44,028 nucleotides of DNA, from contig CAJXEJ010000015.1 in assembly GCA_913052475.1 (NCBI GenBank), positions 1 through 44,028 of the forward strand, read 5' to 3'. The stretch comes from an uncultured Dehalococcoidia bacterium (GTDB lineage Bacteria; Chloroflexota; Dehalococcoidia; Lucifugimonadales; Lucifugimonadaceae). The notes under the pieces are model-generated. The model saw nothing but the letters and a program-made list of their open reading frames with translations. It was not told the DNA's origin and did not search any database. The position numbers and the translations under genes were made by a program. The stretch's first letter is position 1. The number at the start of each line of letters is the position of its first letter. Positions 15,857-24,313 of this stretch are shown here, piece after piece.

Positions 15857-17071
15857 ATGACAACGACCCAGAAATCAGGATCTGGTATCAAGCCCCCCTC
15901 TCCACAGGCGATCAACGGCGGTGAGGCAGTTGCATACGCAATGCGTCAGATCGATCCCGAAGTTGTCGCCGCCTATCCAATTACACCGCAAACTTTCATC
16001 ATCGAAAAGTTCTCCGAATACGTCGCCGATGGACTCGTAAACACCGAGTACATCAACGTCGAAAGCGAACACGCAGCAATGAGCGCGTGTGTCGGTGCGA
16101 CTGCAGCTGGTGGGCGTTCGCAGACCGCCACATCCGGACCCGGACTCGCCCTAATGTACGAAATGCTCTGGGTCGCCTCGGGCATGAGACTCCCTGTCGT
16201 GATGCACCTGTGCAGCCGATCATTTTCAGCACCGCTGAACATTCTGTGCGACCACTCCGACGTGATGGGAATGCGCGAATCGTCGTGGCCCATGCTAATC
16301 GGTGCAAGCCCGCAGGAGGCGTACGACCAGGCAGTCGTGATGCCAACGATCGCTGAGAACAAAGAAGTCATGCTGCCGTCGGCCAACGTGCTCGATGGAT
16401 TCACTGTCACCCACTCGGTAGAACGAGTCGAAGTGCTCCCCGACGAGGTCGTAAAAGCATTCGCTGGCGAGTACGAGCCCGATATCTGGGCACTCGAACC
16501 CGGTAGTACCGCCACGTTCGGCACGCTCGATGCAAACGATTTCTATTTCGAGCACAAACGGCAGCAGGTCGAGGCGATGAAAAACTCCCTCGAAATCATC
16601 CGAACCCAGCTCAATGCGGTCGGAGAGATCACCGGTCGGCCAATGAACCTGATCGAGGAGTATTTGCTCGACGACGCCGAAATCGGCCTCGTGGTGCTTG
16701 GATCGTCTGAAGGCATGGTGCGAGCCGCCATCAACGAAGCACGAGAGGCTGGCATTAAGGTTGGCATGCTTCGAATTAGGCTGTTCCGACCGTTCCCGGT
16801 AGCCGATGTGCGAAAAGCACTCGAAGGTATCGGAGCGGTAGGCGTTCTCGACCGGGCAATCGCCTTTGGAACACCCGGCAACAGCCTGTTGCAGGACCTC
16901 GCGACGGCAACTCGAACGATGCCCAATCGACCACTTCTTATGGACTTCGTCTACGGACTCGGCGGTAGAGCCACTCCGAAATTTCAATTCCGCGAAGCTA
17001 TCGGGCATGTGCTAAAAATGAACGAATCTCAGGTGGAGCCCGAAGAACCGGGTTACCTCGGTCTCAAGTAA
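15857..17071 (+). CDS. porA: Pyruvate/2-oxoacid:ferredoxin oxidoreductase, alpha subunit
   Basis: The alpha subunit, 404 residues, provides the pyrimidine-binding half of the thiamine diphosphate site. It opens with I-N-G-G-E-A-V-A-Y-A-M-R and V-V-A-A-Y-P-I-T-P-Q-T, where the Y-P-I-T-P motif is characteristic. E-S-E-H-A-A-M-S-A-C-V-G-A near 69-81 carries the glutamate that activates TPP, followed by T-A-T-S-G-P-G-L-A-L-M. The domain II region with L-R-I-R-L-F-R-P-F-P lies near 300-318. It starts immediately at the porD stop and is followed by porB after 20 bases. Confidence 0.94.
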   Translation: MTTTQKSGSGIKPPSPQAINGGEAVAYAMRQIDPEVVAAYPITPQTFIIEKFSEYVADGLVNTEYINVESEHAAMSACVGATAAGGRSQTATSGPGLALMYEMLWVASGMRLPVVMHLCSRSFSAPLNILCDHSDVMGMRESSWPMLIGASPQEAYDQAVVMPTIAENKEVMLPSANVLDGFTVTHSVERVEVLPDEVVKAFAGEYEPDIWALEPGSTATFGTLDANDFYFEHKRQQVEAMKNSLEIIRTQLNAVGEITGRPMNLIEEYLLDDAEIGLVVLGSSEGMVRAAINEAREAGIKVGMLRIRLFRPFPVADVRKALEGIGAVGVLDRAIAFGTPGNSLLQDLATATRTMPNRPLLMDFVYGLGGRATPKFQFREAIGHVLKMNESQVEPEEPGYLGLK

Positions 17072-17091
17072 CAGGAAAAGGAATCAGGTTT

Positions 17092-18030
17092 ATGACGCTA
17101 AAGCTGCGTGAACTGAGTCTGGCACCCGATCTATTCGGGAACGGACATGGACTGTGTGCCGGATGTGCAGAATCAGTCTCAGTACGCCAAATTCTCGCCG
17201 CTCTTGAGAACCCACCCGTTGTCGCCCTTGCGACCGGTTGTCTTGAAGTTTCGACAACTCGATTCCCTGACACGACGTGGAAGGTTCCGCTGATCCACAG
17301 TGCCTTCGAAAACGCAGCAACAACCATTGGTGGTGTTGAAGCGGCATACAAGGCACTCGTTCGAAAAGGCCGAATGGAAGACCGACCACTTACGTTCCTC
17401 GTGTTCGGCGGTGACGGTGCGACCTATGACATCGGATTCCAATGGCTGAGCGGTGCACTCGAACGCGGCCACAAGTTCATCTATATCTGCCTCAACAACG
17501 AGGGCTACATGAACACGGGAATCCAGCGTAGCAGTGCGACTTTGCTGGGTGCATGGACGACCACAACGCCTTCAGGCGACGCCCGTTCCGGTAAGCCCGA
17601 GTGGCACAAAGATATGACCAAGATCATTGCTGCTCACGGTATTCCGTATGTCGCGCAAGCTGCGTCGCACAACTGGAAAGACCTGATGACGAAGGTTCGG
17701 AAGGCCGAGCAGGCCGACGGCCCATCATTCATCAACGTCCTCACGCCGTGTGATCGTGGATGGCGCTTCGAGCCGGAAAAGACGATGGAAGTCAGCCAAC
17801 TCATGGTCGAAGCGGGTTTATGGCCGCTCTACGAAGTGGTAGAAGGCAAGTGGAAAATGACCGGTGCACGCCAGAAGAAGCGACCCGTCATGGATGCGCT
17901 GCTTTCGCAGAAACGCTTCAGCCACATCACGAAAAACGCCGATGATGCAACGATCGCCGCTATCCAGGCTAAAGTCGACGAAGAGTGGGACGCCCTGCTG
18001 GCACTCTGCGCAATTCCGGATACCCAGTAA
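17092..18030 (+). CDS. porB: Pyruvate/2-oxoacid:ferredoxin oxidoreductase, beta subunit
   Basis: The beta subunit, 312 residues, binds the TPP diphosphate and the proximal [4Fe-4S] cluster. Cluster cysteines are C22 and C25 (L-C-A-G-C), C50 (T-G-C-L-E-V) and C220 (L-T-P-C-D-R-G-W). The TPP motif runs from G-D-G-A-T-Y-D-I-G at 107-115 to N-N-E-G-Y-M-N-T-G at 135-143. All four subunits are therefore intact, and the enzyme should be functional and oxygen-sensitive. AGGAAAAGG precedes the start. I see no terminator after the stop. Confidence 0.94.
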   Translation: MTLKLRELSLAPDLFGNGHGLCAGCAESVSVRQILAALENPPVVALATGCLEVSTTRFPDTTWKVPLIHSAFENAATTIGGVEAAYKALVRKGRMEDRPLTFLVFGGDGATYDIGFQWLSGALERGHKFIYICLNNEGYMNTGIQRSSATLLGAWTTTTPSGDARSGKPEWHKDMTKIIAAHGIPYVAQAASHNWKDLMTKVRKAEQADGPSFINVLTPCDRGWRFEPEKTMEVSQLMVEAGLWPLYEVVEGKWKMTGARQKKRPVMDALLSQKRFSHITKNADDATIAAIQAKVDEEWDALLALCAIPDTQ

Positions 18031-18249
18031 CCGAATAAAAGCAGCAATCACGTTACAGCAATCGTTCGCCGATAACACCGCGATAGAAAATCTCGCACAT
18101 CGTAGGACGGCCGAGCGCGAACGCTCCGCTTACGGTTAAACACAATAGGCGCAGTCCGAATCCAAACCCCGTGTAGAGCAGATCATTCGATGCGGGCACG
18201 CACGAGACCTAGTTGGTGATTCCGCCTAATAATCGTCAGACGATCCGTG
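18031..18249. other. Convergent gap between porB and the flavoprotein gene
   Basis: About 220 bases between two converging genes. I see neither a clear terminator hairpin with T-tract nor a small gene. Confidence 0.35.
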
Positions 18250-19239
18250 TTAGTCGCCCGACACACCGGCCATAGCCGCAGATTCATGCTGGTTCGACTT
18301 CACTTTCATCACGTGCTGGTACGCAGAAAGCGCAGAAATCGCTCCCTGAGCAGCCGCGGTAATGGTCTGCTTCAGGTCGGTACCATCGGTGAGGTCACCG
18401 GCGGCATAGACGCCTTCAACCGAAGTGTTCAGGCCCTTATCGACGTGAACCTCACCGGTATCGGGATTGATTTCAAGACCAAGCTGATTCGGAATCTCAA
18501 GTCGAGGATCTGCACCGGCTTCAACGAACAACCCGTCGATCGTCAACTCGTCTTCGCCTTCCAAGGGTTGGCTAATACGAATACCCGTCAAACCAGTTTC
18601 ATCCGATCCAACCAACTCAGTAACCTCTGTGCTGTACAGAACCTTCACATTGTCGGTTTGGCCGAGCACCTTCAGTAGGATCGGCTCAGGTCGAGTGAGC
18701 TTGTCCCTGCGGTAGATCAGATAGACAGTCTCAGCGTACTTTGCGAGCAAAACTGCGCCTTCAACGGCTGCGTTGCCACCGCCTACTACCGCCGCCGCTT
18801 TCTTGTTGCGGTATAGAGGTGCATCGCAGATCGAGCAGTACGAAACGCCATTCCCTGTCCACTCTTCCTCGTTCGGAAGAAGGAGTTTTCGTCGTTCTCG
18901 ACCAACTGCCAGAATTACCGAGATCGCATCAATTTCAGTGCCGTCATCGAGAACAGCGCGGAAAACGTCGCCGTTCTTCTCAACTGACTTCAGATTCGAG
19001 TAGGCGGTTGGAGTCTCGAACTTGTCGACCTGTTCCTTGAATTTCATCATCAGGTCGAAGCCGTCGATATCGGGTTGACCCGGGTAATTTTCGATCGTTC
19101 CGCCAATTGCGGTCTCACCACCGAACTGCTCACCGGCTATCAATGTATTCACCTGATAGCGAGACGAGTACAGCCCCGCCGCGAACGCAGCAGCGCCCTG
19201 GCCAGCAATCAATACGTCAACTTGCTTGATATCGCTCAT
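18250..19239 (-). CDS. Thioredoxin-reductase-like FAD/NAD(P)H disulfide oxidoreductase
   Basis: A two-domain flavoprotein of 329 residues, the usual length for bacterial TrxB. The redox-active pair is C135-S-I-C138-D. The NAD(P)H loop G-G-G-N-A-A is at 153-158 and Y-R-R-D-K-L-T-R at 176-183, the R-R-x-x-x-R being associated with NADPH. The C-terminal V-Y-A-A-G-D-L-T-D is the FAD-ribityl motif. The first FAD loop reads G-Q-G-A-A-A rather than the common G-x-G-P-A-G, and the active site is C-S-I-C rather than C-A-T-C. It probably reduces thioredoxin or a related small dithiol protein, but none is encoded nearby. The gene stands alone on the minus strand. Confidence 0.87.
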   Translation of the reverse strand: MSDIKQVDVLIAGQGAAAFAAGLYSSRYQVNTLIAGEQFGGETAIGGTIENYPGQPDIDGFDLMMKFKEQVDKFETPTAYSNLKSVEKNGDVFRAVLDDGTEIDAISVILAVGRERRKLLLPNEEEWTGNGVSYCSICDAPLYRNKKAAAVVGGGNAAVEGAVLLAKYAETVYLIYRRDKLTRPEPILLKVLGQTDNVKVLYSTEVTELVGSDETGLTGIRISQPLEGEDELTIDGLFVEAGADPRLEIPNQLGLEINPDTGEVHVDKGLNTSVEGVYAAGDLTDGTDLKQTITAAAQGAISALSAYQHVMKVKSNQHESAAMAGVSGD

Positions 19240-19473
19240 GTTTCCTCACACCGCTGATGCGGAGTGCGCTCCGATGCGGTTCACTGTTGGCAAGCTTAGA
19301 AGCACCCGGCATTTGTGTCGATAGGCTCAGTGCCTATTCAGCCCAGCTTTCACGAAATCGCGGATTTCACCGTGAATACATTGTGTCTAATTTCTTAGAT
19401 GCAAATGAGGTGCAGTCAGTTCCGAACAGCTATCGTACTAAGCCGCGGATCGACGTTTTTTCCCTCGAGGATC

Positions 19474-19650
19474 ATGGCAGCCGATAAACTCAGATTCTCA
19501 ACTGAGGAAGACCCATTCGTGACGGCCTTGAACACTGGAACGCACAACGGAACGAACATCGCAAGCGAACATCTCGCAACCCTGAGTCGAAGCGTCGACA
19601 ATGCAGTCCGACGAATGAACGAGTTCTCGGACATCGACACCGCAGCTTAG
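19474..19650 (+). CDS. Possible small hypothetical protein
   Basis: An ATG at 19474, just after GAGG (spacing only 3 bases, shorter than usual), opens a 58-residue hydrophilic frame beginning M-A-A-D-K-L-R-F-S-T-E-E-D. It continues with A-S-E-H-L-A-T-L-S-R-S-V-D-N-A-V-R-R-M-N-E-F, which looks like an amphipathic helix. The composition resembles a real protein more than a random frame, but I recognise no family and the minus strand is open too. Bases 19240-19473 upstream hold no gene I can support. Confidence 0.35.
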   Translation: MAADKLRFSTEEDPFVTALNTGTHNGTNIASEHLATLSRSVDNAVRRMNEFSDIDTAA

Positions 19651-19696
19651 TTTCTTCTGGGCTTTATTCAAGCACGATCACGACAACGCGCTGTTG

Positions 19697-19788
19697 TATA
19701 CTCGCAGTTCGGTTTGAACTGCAGTTTTCAAAAATTCCAGCCGATTATTCGTTTAACTTTGTTCGCTAATCGAAGTTCGTTAATCGAA
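19697..19788 (+). promoter_or_regulatory. argJ leader: -10 box, hyphenated dyad and tandem 14-bp operator-like repeats
   Basis: A TATACT (19697-19702) is followed at once by a perfect dyad GCAGTTC-N5-GAACTGC (19704-19722), which would sit over the transcription start. Further on, two abutting copies of a 14-mer, GTTCGCTAATCGAA (19761-19774) and GTTCGTTAATCGAA (19775-19788), differ in one base. Each copy contains the short dyad TTCG-N5-CGAA. A third, degenerate copy may precede them at 19747. The block lies 115-206 bases upstream of argJ ATG 19903. The arrangement looks like binding sites for a regulator, plausibly of arginine synthesis, though the sequence is not the E. coli ARG box. Confidence 0.5.
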
Positions 19789-19902
19789 TCCGCTGAAAAT
19801 TAACGGTTTTGGCTTCCTGGTATCTCTGAATCACTCGCGCTAGCCTAGATATTCGTTCGGTCTTCTCGGCCGACGTACAAACGAACACAATCAATACTTG
19901 CC

Positions 19903-21123
19903 ATGACATTCCCAATCACATCAGTGCCGAACGGCACGGTTACATCAGCCAAAGGCTTCTCGGCCGGCGGTGTTTTCGCCGGGCTCAAAACTCCCGGCAT
20001 GGACAAACTCGATCTCGGCATTCTCTATTCAGAAAAGCCCTGCAACGTAGCCGGTACGTTCTCACAAAACAGCATTATTTCTCCAACGGTGACGCTCGAC
20101 AGAGAACGGGTAGGCACCGACAACCAGGTACATGCGGTAGTCGTGAATAGTGGCTGCGCAAACACTGCTGTCGGCGATCAAGGCATGATCGATGCAAAAG
20201 AGATGACCCAGCTCGCAGCCAACCACCTCGGTGTCGCAGATGAGCAGACGCTTGTTTCATCGACCGGTGTTATCGGTGTTGAAATCCCAATGGCGCTCAT
20301 GCGCGAATTCATTCCTCAGATCGAAGTTTCGAGCGACGGCGGCGGTGAGTTTGCCAAAGCAATTCTCACGACCGACAAGCGGACCAAAGAGATTGCAGTT
20401 TCGTTCGTTATCGATGGTGTAACCCACACTGTCGGTGGCGTTTCCAAAGGCTCGGGGATGATTCACCCCAACATGGCGACCATGCTGGCGTACGTCACCA
20501 CCGATGCCAACGTAGATGCGGCGTTCCTGCAGGAAACGCTTTCCGACGCAGTGAAACTATCATTCAATCAGATTGATGTTGATGGCGACCAGAGCACGAA
20601 CGACACCGTACTTCTGATGGCTAACGGTGAAGCTGGTGGATCAACTATCTCCGGGGGAGACGATGCCTCGGAAACGTTCGTTGCTGCGGTTACGCAGGTC
20701 TGCCAGCATCTGGCGATCGAGATTGCCCGCGACGGCGAGGGAGCGACCAAGCTGATCGAAGTAACCGTTGACGGTGCTCAGTCAAATGACGATGCTCTAA
20801 AAGCGTCACGGGAGTGTGCCGCCTCTCTCCTCGTAAAAACCGCAGTATATGGACGCGATCCCAACTGGGGTCGAATCTTCATGGCGGTCGGCAAGGCAGA
20901 AATCCCTCTCGATGAATCGAAGATCGATTGCTACGTGAACGATATTCAGATCGTCTTCGCTGGCAAGGCAATCTCGTACAACATCCAGAGTGTCGTAAGC
21001 GCTCTCGGTGGTGACGAGGTGCGGCTTCGAGTCGACCTCAACGTTGGCAACGGATCGGGTGTTGCATGGGGCTGCGATCTCACCGAAGAGTACGTGGTAT
21101 TCAACTCGGCCTACACGACGTAA
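19903..21123 (+). CDS. argJ: Bifunctional ornithine acetyltransferase / N-acetylglutamate synthase
   Basis: ArgJ recycles the acetyl group from N-acetylornithine to glutamate, and in bifunctional forms also uses acetyl-CoA, so the arginine pathway can run as a cycle. The 406-residue precursor shows the self-cleavage region K-G-S-G-M-I-H-P-N-M-A-T-M-L-A at 182-196. Cleavage before T193, the catalytic nucleophile, gives the alpha and beta chains. V-N-S-G-C-A-N near 81-87 and G-R-D-P-N-W-G-R-I near the C-terminus are conserved. The presence of argJ means argE and possibly argA are not needed. It leads the argJ-argB-plsY-argD group. Confidence 0.95.
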   Translation: MTFPITSVPNGTVTSAKGFSAGGVFAGLKTPGMDKLDLGILYSEKPCNVAGTFSQNSIISPTVTLDRERVGTDNQVHAVVVNSGCANTAVGDQGMIDAKEMTQLAANHLGVADEQTLVSSTGVIGVEIPMALMREFIPQIEVSSDGGGEFAKAILTTDKRTKEIAVSFVIDGVTHTVGGVSKGSGMIHPNMATMLAYVTTDANVDAAFLQETLSDAVKLSFNQIDVDGDQSTNDTVLLMANGEAGGSTISGGDDASETFVAAVTQVCQHLAIEIARDGEGATKLIEVTVDGAQSNDDALKASRECAASLLVKTAVYGRDPNWGRIFMAVGKAEIPLDESKIDCYVNDIQIVFAGKAISYNIQSVVSALGGDEVRLRVDLNVGNGSGVAWGCDLTEEYVVFNSAYTT

Positions 21124-21239
21124 AGGTCTTCAGAGGGACATCGCCGTGAACGGCCTGCGCCAAATTCATTTCTGGGGGGCGAGTTACTGCTCATTAACCC
21201 CGTCCATTCGCATTTTCCCAGTTGGAAAGTGGTAACGCT

Positions 21240-22046
21240 GTGACCGCTTCGAACAAACGCGATATATCTGGCAAGACGATCGTTATCAAGATCGGTGGTA
21301 GCACGCTGGGCGAAGGCGACAGCACCGTTCCAGATATCGTCGACCTATGGACGCAAGGTGCAAGACCGGTCGTGGTTCACGGCGGTGGAAAAGTAATCAG
21401 CGACTGGGTAGCAAAACAGGGTATCCAGCCAGAGTTCATTCGTGGCCTCAGACGCACTGACGAAGCGACACTCGATGTCGCAGTCGCCGTTCTCGGCGGG
21501 TTGGTGAACTCGCAATTAGTGGCCGAATTCCAAGCTGCAGGTGCAAGTGCAGTCGGAATTTCCGGTGTCTCTGGCGGATTGCTTCAGGCTGAAGTGCTCG
21601 ATCCCGATCTCGGTTTCGTTGGCAAAATCGTAAAGGCGAACGCAACTCCGGTGGAAGCCGTCCTTAATTCCGGCAGTATCCCCGTTATCGCGCCAACAGC
21701 ACTTCACCTGTACCCGAGCGAATCGGGAGAAGACCGCATTTTGAATGTGAATGCCGATACATCGGCTGGCCACATCGCAAAAGCAGTTCGCGCAGATCAG
21801 TTAGTTTTCCAGACGAATGTCGAAGGTGTTCTCGATGCTCGAAGAAGGCTAATCCCGAGAATGACCCGCGGTCAGGCGGTGGACTTGATCGCCGGTGGTA
21901 TCGCTGTCGGAGGCATGATTCCGAAGATAGAAGCATGTGCCGATGCCGTCACGGTCGTTGGTTCCGGCCACATCATCGACGGACGGGTTGCGGGGGCATT
22001 GCTAGTCTGTGCACGCGGCGAAGACATCGGGACAAAAATCATCTAG
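21240..22046 (+). CDS. argB: Acetylglutamate kinase
   Basis: ArgB phosphorylates N-acetylglutamate, the second step of arginine synthesis. From GTG 21240 the protein is about 268 residues beginning M-T-A-S-N-K-R-D; a TTG at 21222 is a less likely start because the purine-rich GGAAAGTGG lies between the two. The amino-acid kinase fold shows I-V-I-K-I-G-G-S-T-L, V-V-H-G-G-G-K-V-I and G-L-R-R-T-D-E, followed by A-V-G-I-S-G and N-V-N-A-D-T-S-A. G-G-M-I-P-K-I-E near the end is the conserved substrate and nucleotide loop. No N-terminal helix of the arginine-inhibited hexameric class is evident. argC is not in this window. Confidence 0.94.
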   Translation: MTASNKRDISGKTIVIKIGGSTLGEGDSTVPDIVDLWTQGARPVVVHGGGKVISDWVAKQGIQPEFIRGLRRTDEATLDVAVAVLGGLVNSQLVAEFQAAGASAVGISGVSGGLLQAEVLDPDLGFVGKIVKANATPVEAVLNSGSIPVIAPTALHLYPSESGEDRILNVNADTSAGHIAKAVRADQLVFQTNVEGVLDARRRLIPRMTRGQAVDLIAGGIAVGGMIPKIEACADAVTVVGSGHIIDGRVAGALLVCARGEDIGTKII

Positions 22047-22096
22047 GTTCCGGTGTTAGGTCACGCTGTCGATTAACACGCCGCTTAGGGATCAAC

Positions 22097-22672
22097 ATGG
22101 ATACAACCGGTCACGTGCTTGCGATACTGATTTTCGGTTACCTGTTGGGATCGATACCGTTCGCAAAGCTGTTCACTATGCGTGCGGGTGTAGATCTATT
22201 TGAAACAGGCACCGGCAACCCTGGTGCGGCCAACGTGTTCCGTAAAGTGGACAAAAGAATTGGTGCAGCGGTATTTATTGCCGATGCCCTCAAAGGCGGA
22301 GTGCCAGTTCTCATCGTCTGGATGATGGGCGCACCAGAGCATCTCTGGATCGTTGCTGGAGCTTCCGCAGTTGTCGGTCACTGGTATCCGGTGTTCAACA
22401 AGTTCCGCGGCGGAGCCGGACTGGCGACGGGAGCCGGTGCGGTTGTATTCCTAATACCGATTGCGGGTGCGATCGGATTAGTTCTTGGCGGCCTTACTAT
22501 CGCCAAAACGAAGAGCAGCGGTCACGGAGCCGGTGTTGGCATCGTAGTCATTCTCGGTCTCGCAATTCCCACTGGATCGAACTGGCAGGCAATGGCTGGT
22601 GCCTTTCTCATCGCAGCCGCGGTCCTCGGCAGGGCAACCATCAAGGGGTGGAAACCCGGTCGCAAAGACTAG
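22097..22672 (+). CDS. plsY: Glycerol-3-phosphate acyltransferase PlsY
   Basis: PlsY transfers an acyl group from acyl-phosphate to glycerol-3-phosphate, the first committed step of phospholipid synthesis. From ATG 22097 (AGGGATCAAC upstream) it has 191 residues with about five membrane segments. The cytoplasmic-loop motifs are present: G-S-I-P-F-A-K, G-T-G-N-P-G-A-A-N-V-F, V-V-G-H-W-Y-P-V-F and K-F-R-G-G-A-G-L-A-T-G. Its partner in metabolism, the fatty acid kinase FakA/FakB pair, is encoded at 35-37.7 kb. It lies between argB and argD, a metabolic outsider probably sharing their transcript. Confidence 0.93.
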   Translation: MDTTGHVLAILIFGYLLGSIPFAKLFTMRAGVDLFETGTGNPGAANVFRKVDKRIGAAVFIADALKGGVPVLIVWMMGAPEHLWIVAGASAVVGHWYPVFNKFRGGAGLATGAGAVVFLIPIAGAIGLVLGGLTIAKTKSSGHGAGVGIVVILGLAIPTGSNWQAMAGAFLIAAAVLGRATIKGWKPGRKD

Positions 22673-22975
22673 GAACAGATGGTAATTGCTTAACAACCAA
22701 CGAGCAGAGTGCCATCTTGGGGCTCTCGGGGAGTCGATGGTCGGTAGTTGTTGATGGTTCATTGCACAGCCGCGTGTCACTTCGCTCAGTCAATCGACCT
22801 ATCCAACAAAAACTCCTCTCACCCCAATCTCACAGCCTCTGCGATATAGTTCTCCCTCTGCAATTCACAGAATGTGATACGCAGGCGTCGCCGTAACCAC
22901 GGCAATATTGCAGCTGGGATCATCTCGGAGTGTCGACCGAGACACACATCCCAAAAAGTAAAAAAGAGAACAAAA
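22673..22975. other. Intergenic region upstream of argD
   Basis: About 300 bases with no supported gene. A GATATAGT near 22851 could be a -10 box for argD. The 14-mer seen before argJ is not found here. Confidence 0.35.
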
Positions 22976-24178
22976 ATGACTAGCTCGGAAGACTATAAAG
23001 CCCTCGAATCCAAGTACTACATGCAGGTGGTGAACCGAATGCCGCCCGTACTGGTGCGAGGAGAAGGCACCCGAGTATTCGACAACGATGGCAAGAGCTA
23101 TCTCGATTTCACCGCTGGCTGGGCTGTCCTGAACATCGGGCACAATCACCCCGCAGTTACCGAAGCCATCCGCGATCAGGCAGGAAAAATCCTGCAGATG
23201 TCGAACTTGTTCTACACGACTCCGCAGCTTCCGCTTGCCCAGATCATCGTCGACAACTCCGACGTCGATCGTGTCTTCTTCTGCAACTCTGGTGCAGAGG
23301 CAAACGAAGGCGCTTGCAAGGTCGCCCGCAAGTGGGGCAAGACCAAACTCGATGGCGCGTACGAGATCATCACCACCATCGATTCGTTCCACGGCCGCAC
23401 TCAGGCGATGATGGCAGCGACGGGTCAGCCTGCTTATCAGGAAAAGTGGACCCCGCTAATGCCGGGATTCCTGAACGTGGAGTACAACGACGTGCAGGCA
23501 ATCAAAGATGCCTACGTCGAAGGCCGCACGTGTGCCGTTCTGCTCGAGCCTGTCCAGGGCGAGGGCGGAGTGAATATTCCCTCCAACAACTACCTGAAGG
23601 ATGTAATGGATTTCTGCCACGAAAAGAACATTTTGTTCATGCTCGATGAAGTTCAGACCGGAATGGGTCGAATCGGAACGCTATTCGGATACCAACAGTT
23701 CCCGGGTGTTGAACCCGATGTAATGACGCTGGCGAAAGCTCTTGGCTCAGGTGCCCCACTGGGTGCATTCACAACCAAGGAGTTCTGCTCAGTTCTCGAA
23801 CCGGGCGATCATGGATCCACTTTTGGTGGCAACGCTCTTACGACTGCAGCCGGCGCTGCTGCAGCCAAAGTGATTGTCGATGAAGACATTCCGGAACTCG
23901 CCAAAGAAACAGGTGCCTACTTTCAGGGCAAGCTAAAGACTCTGGCTGAAAAGCACGACTTCATCACCGAAGTTCGAGGCATGGGCCTGTTGATCGCTGT
24001 TCAAATGTCGAAAGAAATCGCCGGACCTACGGTCGCAGCGAGCTTGCCAGAAGGCCTGCTCATGAACGCAGTTCGGCCCAACATGATTCGCTTCATGCCA
24101 CCGCTCAACGTCACCCGAGACGAAATCGACGAAGCAGTCGATATTCTCGACCGGGTTCTTGAAGAGACTGGTGCCTAA
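22976..24178 (+). CDS. argD: Acetylornithine aminotransferase
   Basis: A class III PLP aminotransferase, 400 residues, that converts N-acetylglutamate semialdehyde to N-acetylornithine. N-S-G-A-E-A-N-E-G-A at 104-113 binds the phosphate, and S-F-H-G-R-T is at 137-142. E-P-V-Q-G-E-G-G at 191-198, D224 in L-D-E-V-Q-T-G-M-G-R and the Schiff-base lysine K254 in L-A-K-A-L-G-S-G complete the site. The Q-G-E-G-G and D-E-V-Q-T-G-M-G-R pattern and the neighbouring argJ/argB favour ArgD over GABA or other omega-aminotransferases. ATG 22976 was chosen over an earlier in-frame start because the family begins near S-K-Y-Y-M. A strong terminator follows 30 bases after the stop. Confidence 0.93.
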   Translation: MTSSEDYKALESKYYMQVVNRMPPVLVRGEGTRVFDNDGKSYLDFTAGWAVLNIGHNHPAVTEAIRDQAGKILQMSNLFYTTPQLPLAQIIVDNSDVDRVFFCNSGAEANEGACKVARKWGKTKLDGAYEIITTIDSFHGRTQAMMAATGQPAYQEKWTPLMPGFLNVEYNDVQAIKDAYVEGRTCAVLLEPVQGEGGVNIPSNNYLKDVMDFCHEKNILFMLDEVQTGMGRIGTLFGYQQFPGVEPDVMTLAKALGSGAPLGAFTTKEFCSVLEPGDHGSTFGGNALTTAAGAAAAKVIVDEDIPELAKETGAYFQGKLKTLAEKHDFITEVRGMGLLIAVQMSKEIAGPTVAASLPEGLLMNAVRPNMIRFMPPLNVTRDEIDEAVDILDRVLEETGA

Positions 24179-24208
24179 AGCGTTAAGTCACAACAATACG
24201 TGAATTGA

Positions 24209-24243
24209 ACAGCCCCGATCACTCTCGTGATCGGGGCTGTTTT
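24209..24243 (+). terminator. Strong intrinsic terminator after argD
   Basis: A perfect 14-bp stem, ACAGCCCCGATCAC (24209-24222) with GTGATCGGGGCTGT (24227-24240), a TCTC tetraloop, and a run of four T at 24240-24243. It should end the argJ-argD transcript. The opposite strand has AAC rather than a long T-tract, so it works mainly on the plus strand. Confidence 0.9.
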
Positions 24244-24268
24244 CATATTGATACGAACCTCTATTGTC

Positions 24269-24289
24269 ATTCTGAAATCGATTCAGAAT
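24269..24289. repeat. Dispersed REP-like palindrome, copy B
   Basis: ATTCTGAA (24269-24276), centre ATCGA, TTCAGAAT (24282-24289). It is preceded by TTGTC, so the outer sequence TGTCATTCTGAA matches the complement of copy C. It sits between the argD terminator and the end of the RraA-family gene. Confidence 0.65.
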
Positions 24290-24313
24290 CACGCACGACA
24301 CCGTACCAACCGA

